64,000 bases of DNA, from contig CBDAUF010000001.1 in NCBI GenBank assembly GCA_965200535.1, positions 1,674,001-1,738,000 on the forward strand. The letters run 5' to 3'. A program made the position numbers and the translations under genes. Within the stretch, counting starts at the first letter, position 1. Every line of letters begins with the position of its first letter. Shown here piece after piece: positions 62,693 to 64,000 of this stretch. The notes beneath the pieces were generated by a model. That model saw nothing but the letters and a program-made list of their open reading frames with translations, was not told the origin of the DNA and did not search any database. This DNA is from MPNO01 sp965200535 (GTDB lineage Bacteria > Pseudomonadota > Alphaproteobacteria > MPNO01).

Positions 62693-63445
62693 ATGTCGAA
62701 TCGCCATGCGGGGCGGGTCGCGGTGGTGACCGGGGGCGCCAACGGGATCGGCCAGGCCTACGCGCGCCGGCTGGCGGAAGAGGGTGCGGCGGTCGCGGTC
62801 GTCGATCTGCAGCCGGCGGACGAGACGCTGGCGATGCTGCAGGCCGCCGGGGCGGAGGCGGCGGGATTCCGTGGCGACGTCTCCCGCGAGGACGAGGCGG
62901 CCCGGCTCGCCGCCGAGATCGGCGAGCGTTTCGGGCGCTGCGATATCCTGGTCAACAATGTCGGCATCTTTCCCAACGAGCCGTTCGAGGCGATCGATTT
63001 CGCCCGCTGGCGGCAGGTCATGGCGATCAACCTCGATTCCATGTTCCTGATGGCGCGCGCCTTCGCCCCCGGGATGGGCGGGCGCGGCTGGGGCCGGATC
63101 GTCAACATGGCGTCCAACACCTTCAACACGCCGGTGACCGGCTACAGCCACTACATCGCGAGCAAGGGGGGCGTGATCGGGTTCACCCGGGCGCTCGCCA
63201 GCGATCTCGCCGACCGCGGGATCACCGTCAACGCGATCGCGCCCAGCCTGACCCGCACGCCGGGCTCACAGGTCACCAACCCGAGGCCGGACGACCGTTT
63301 TGCCGCGGTTGCCTCGCTGCAGGCGATCAAGCGCACCCAGATGCCCGGCGATCTGGTCGGCGCGCTGTCGTTCCTGGCGAGCGACGATGCCGCATTCATC
63401 ACCGGCCAGACCCTCTATGTCGACGGCGGATGGGTGAGGCAGTGA
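62693..63445 (+). CDS. Short-chain dehydrogenase/reductase
   Basis: A 250-residue classical SDR: VTGGANGIGQAYARRL cofactor loop, VVDLQPADE, NNVGIFPNEPF, Ser in MASNTFNTPVTG and the Tyr-Lys pair in YSHYIASKGGVIG, with the closing TGQTLYVDGGW. The Asp after the second strand points to NAD(H). Its stop overlaps a GTG start of the next molybdopterin gene (GTGA), so the two are probably in one operon. Confidence 0.92.
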   Translation: MSNRHAGRVAVVTGGANGIGQAYARRLAEEGAAVAVVDLQPADETLAMLQAAGAEAAGFRGDVSREDEAARLAAEIGERFGRCDILVNNVGIFPNEPFEAIDFARWRQVMAINLDSMFLMARAFAPGMGGRGWGRIVNMASNTFNTPVTGYSHYIASKGGVIGFTRALASDLADRGITVNAIAPSLTRTPGSQVTNPRPDDRFAAVASLQAIKRTQMPGDLVGALSFLASDDAAFITGQTLYVDGGWVRQ

Positions 63446-64000
63446 CGCCGCTCGACAGCGAGGCGGCAACCCGCGCCGCGCCGCCCGGCCCGGTCGGCCG
63501 GCCGGTCCCGCGGATCGAGGATCCGGCGCTGCTGCGCGGGCGCGGCAGGTTCGTCGACGACCTGCGCTTTCCCGGGCTGCTGCACGCCTCGTTCGTCCGC
63601 AGCGGCGAGGCGCACGCCCGCATCCGCGGCATCGATGCGGCGGCGGCGCTGGCTGCGCCGGGGGTCCGCGCGGTGCTGGCGCTCGACGACCTGCGCCCGC
63701 ACGTGACCCGCACGACGATGCCGCTCGCCCAGCCCTCGGCGGCGATCCGGCATGTGCTCGACCCGCCGATCCTCGCCGACGGCGAGGTCCGCTATGTCGG
63801 CGAGCCGGTGGCGGTGGCGCTCGCCGACAGCCCCTACCGGGCGGAGGACGCCGCGGCCCTGGTCGCCGTCGAGTACGAGCCGCTTCCCGCCGCCGTCGAT
63901 TGCCGCCGGGCGCTGGCCGAGGATGCGCCCGCCGCCCATTGCGGGCTGCCCGACAACCTCGTCGCCAGCCTCGCGCTGGCCTACGGCGACTGCGGCCGGG
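63442..64000 (+). CDS. Xanthine dehydrogenase family molybdopterin-binding subunit, fourth copy, cut by window end
   Basis: The frame stays open to the last base. It begins with VGRPVPRIEDPALLRGRGRFVDDLRFPGLLHASFVRS, the N-terminal domain of molybdenum hydroxylase large subunits, followed by GEVRYVGEPVAVALADSPYRAEDAAALVAVEYEPLPA. The GTG at 63442 overlaps the SDR stop; an in-frame ATG at 63430 is an alternative start. Only about 185 residues are visible, so catalytic motifs cannot be judged. Confidence 0.88.
   Translation, partial: MTPLDSEAATRAAPPGPVGRPVPRIEDPALLRGRGRFVDDLRFPGLLHASFVRSGEAHARIRGIDAAAALAAPGVRAVLALDDLRPHVTRTTMPLAQPSAAIRHVLDPPILADGEVRYVGEPVAVALADSPYRAEDAAALVAVEYEPLPAAVDCRRALAEDAPAAHCGLPDNLVASLALAYGDCGR

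Overview
The window reads as chromosome of a high-GC alphaproteobacterium, probably Rhodospirillales-like. The inference rests on gene order (rho-hemJ-hemH-hemE diverging from a PpsR/DUF299 gene followed by maf-aroE-coaE-dnaQ and a convergent secB), a SAM-II riboswitch in front of metZ (a class known mainly from Alphaproteobacteria), the lgt-midA-pgeF operon and the argD-argF-hslO operon. Coding density is high and stop/start codons of consecutive genes often overlap (ATGA, GTGA, TTGA). No rRNA, tRNA, CRISPR array, transposase or integrase gene was seen.

Left part (1-17.9 kb) is catabolic and accessory: a truncated aldo/keto reductase, an amidinotransferase-fold hydrolase, three MetE/EaCoMT-like zinc methyltransferase homologues (one frameshifted), a rubredoxin, a thiolase-fold protein lacking the usual nucleophilic Cys together with its DUF35 partner, a feruloyl-CoA-synthase-type ligase, DUF3237, two CxPxR sulfatases, a MarR regulator, an MBL hydrolase and a complete tripartite tricarboxylate transporter (TctC-TctB-TctA). 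Together they suggest uptake and breakdown of a sulfated and/or aromatic organic acid through CoA thioesters.

From 18.0 to 20.8 kb lies lgt-midA-pgeF, then an OxyR with both redox cysteines. From 22.1 to 29.5 kb come a polysaccharide-deacetylase-fold hydrolase, an ACMSD-type amidohydrolase, hydantoinase/oxoprolinase A and B subunits, a RidA-like protein, and a repetitive coiled-coil membrane-anchored protein with a promoter that predicts a leaderless mRNA. From 29.7 to 38.0 kb are an acyl-CoA-dehydrogenase-fold protein, a DUF1194 secreted protein, dehydrogenases, a lone molybdopterin hydroxylase subunit, a dienelactone hydrolase and a quinone oxidoreductase.

The core block (38.0-49.8 kb) is housekeeping: rho, heme genes, a 519-bp gene-free gap between hemE and ppsR that matches the position of the replication origin in Caulobacter and Rickettsia, then maf, aroE, coaE, dnaQ, secB, a RidA-like gene, the SAM-II riboswitch with its terminator, metZ, apaG and folE. 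After trkH and argE comes the leftward argD-argF-hslO-lipoprotein block, where two single-base frame disruptions sit close together, then an MscS channel. The right end (57.3-64.0 kb) holds three more molybdopterin-binding large subunits with a CoxG-like protein and an SDR, but no iron-sulfur or FAD subunit.

The strongest items for follow-up are the oriC candidate, the riboswitch/terminator switch, the leaderless coiled-coil gene, the Cys-less thiolase/DUF35 pair next to a CoA ligase, and the set of partnerless molybdenum hydroxylase subunits. All functions are read from sequence motifs and family knowledge; nothing was computed or searched.
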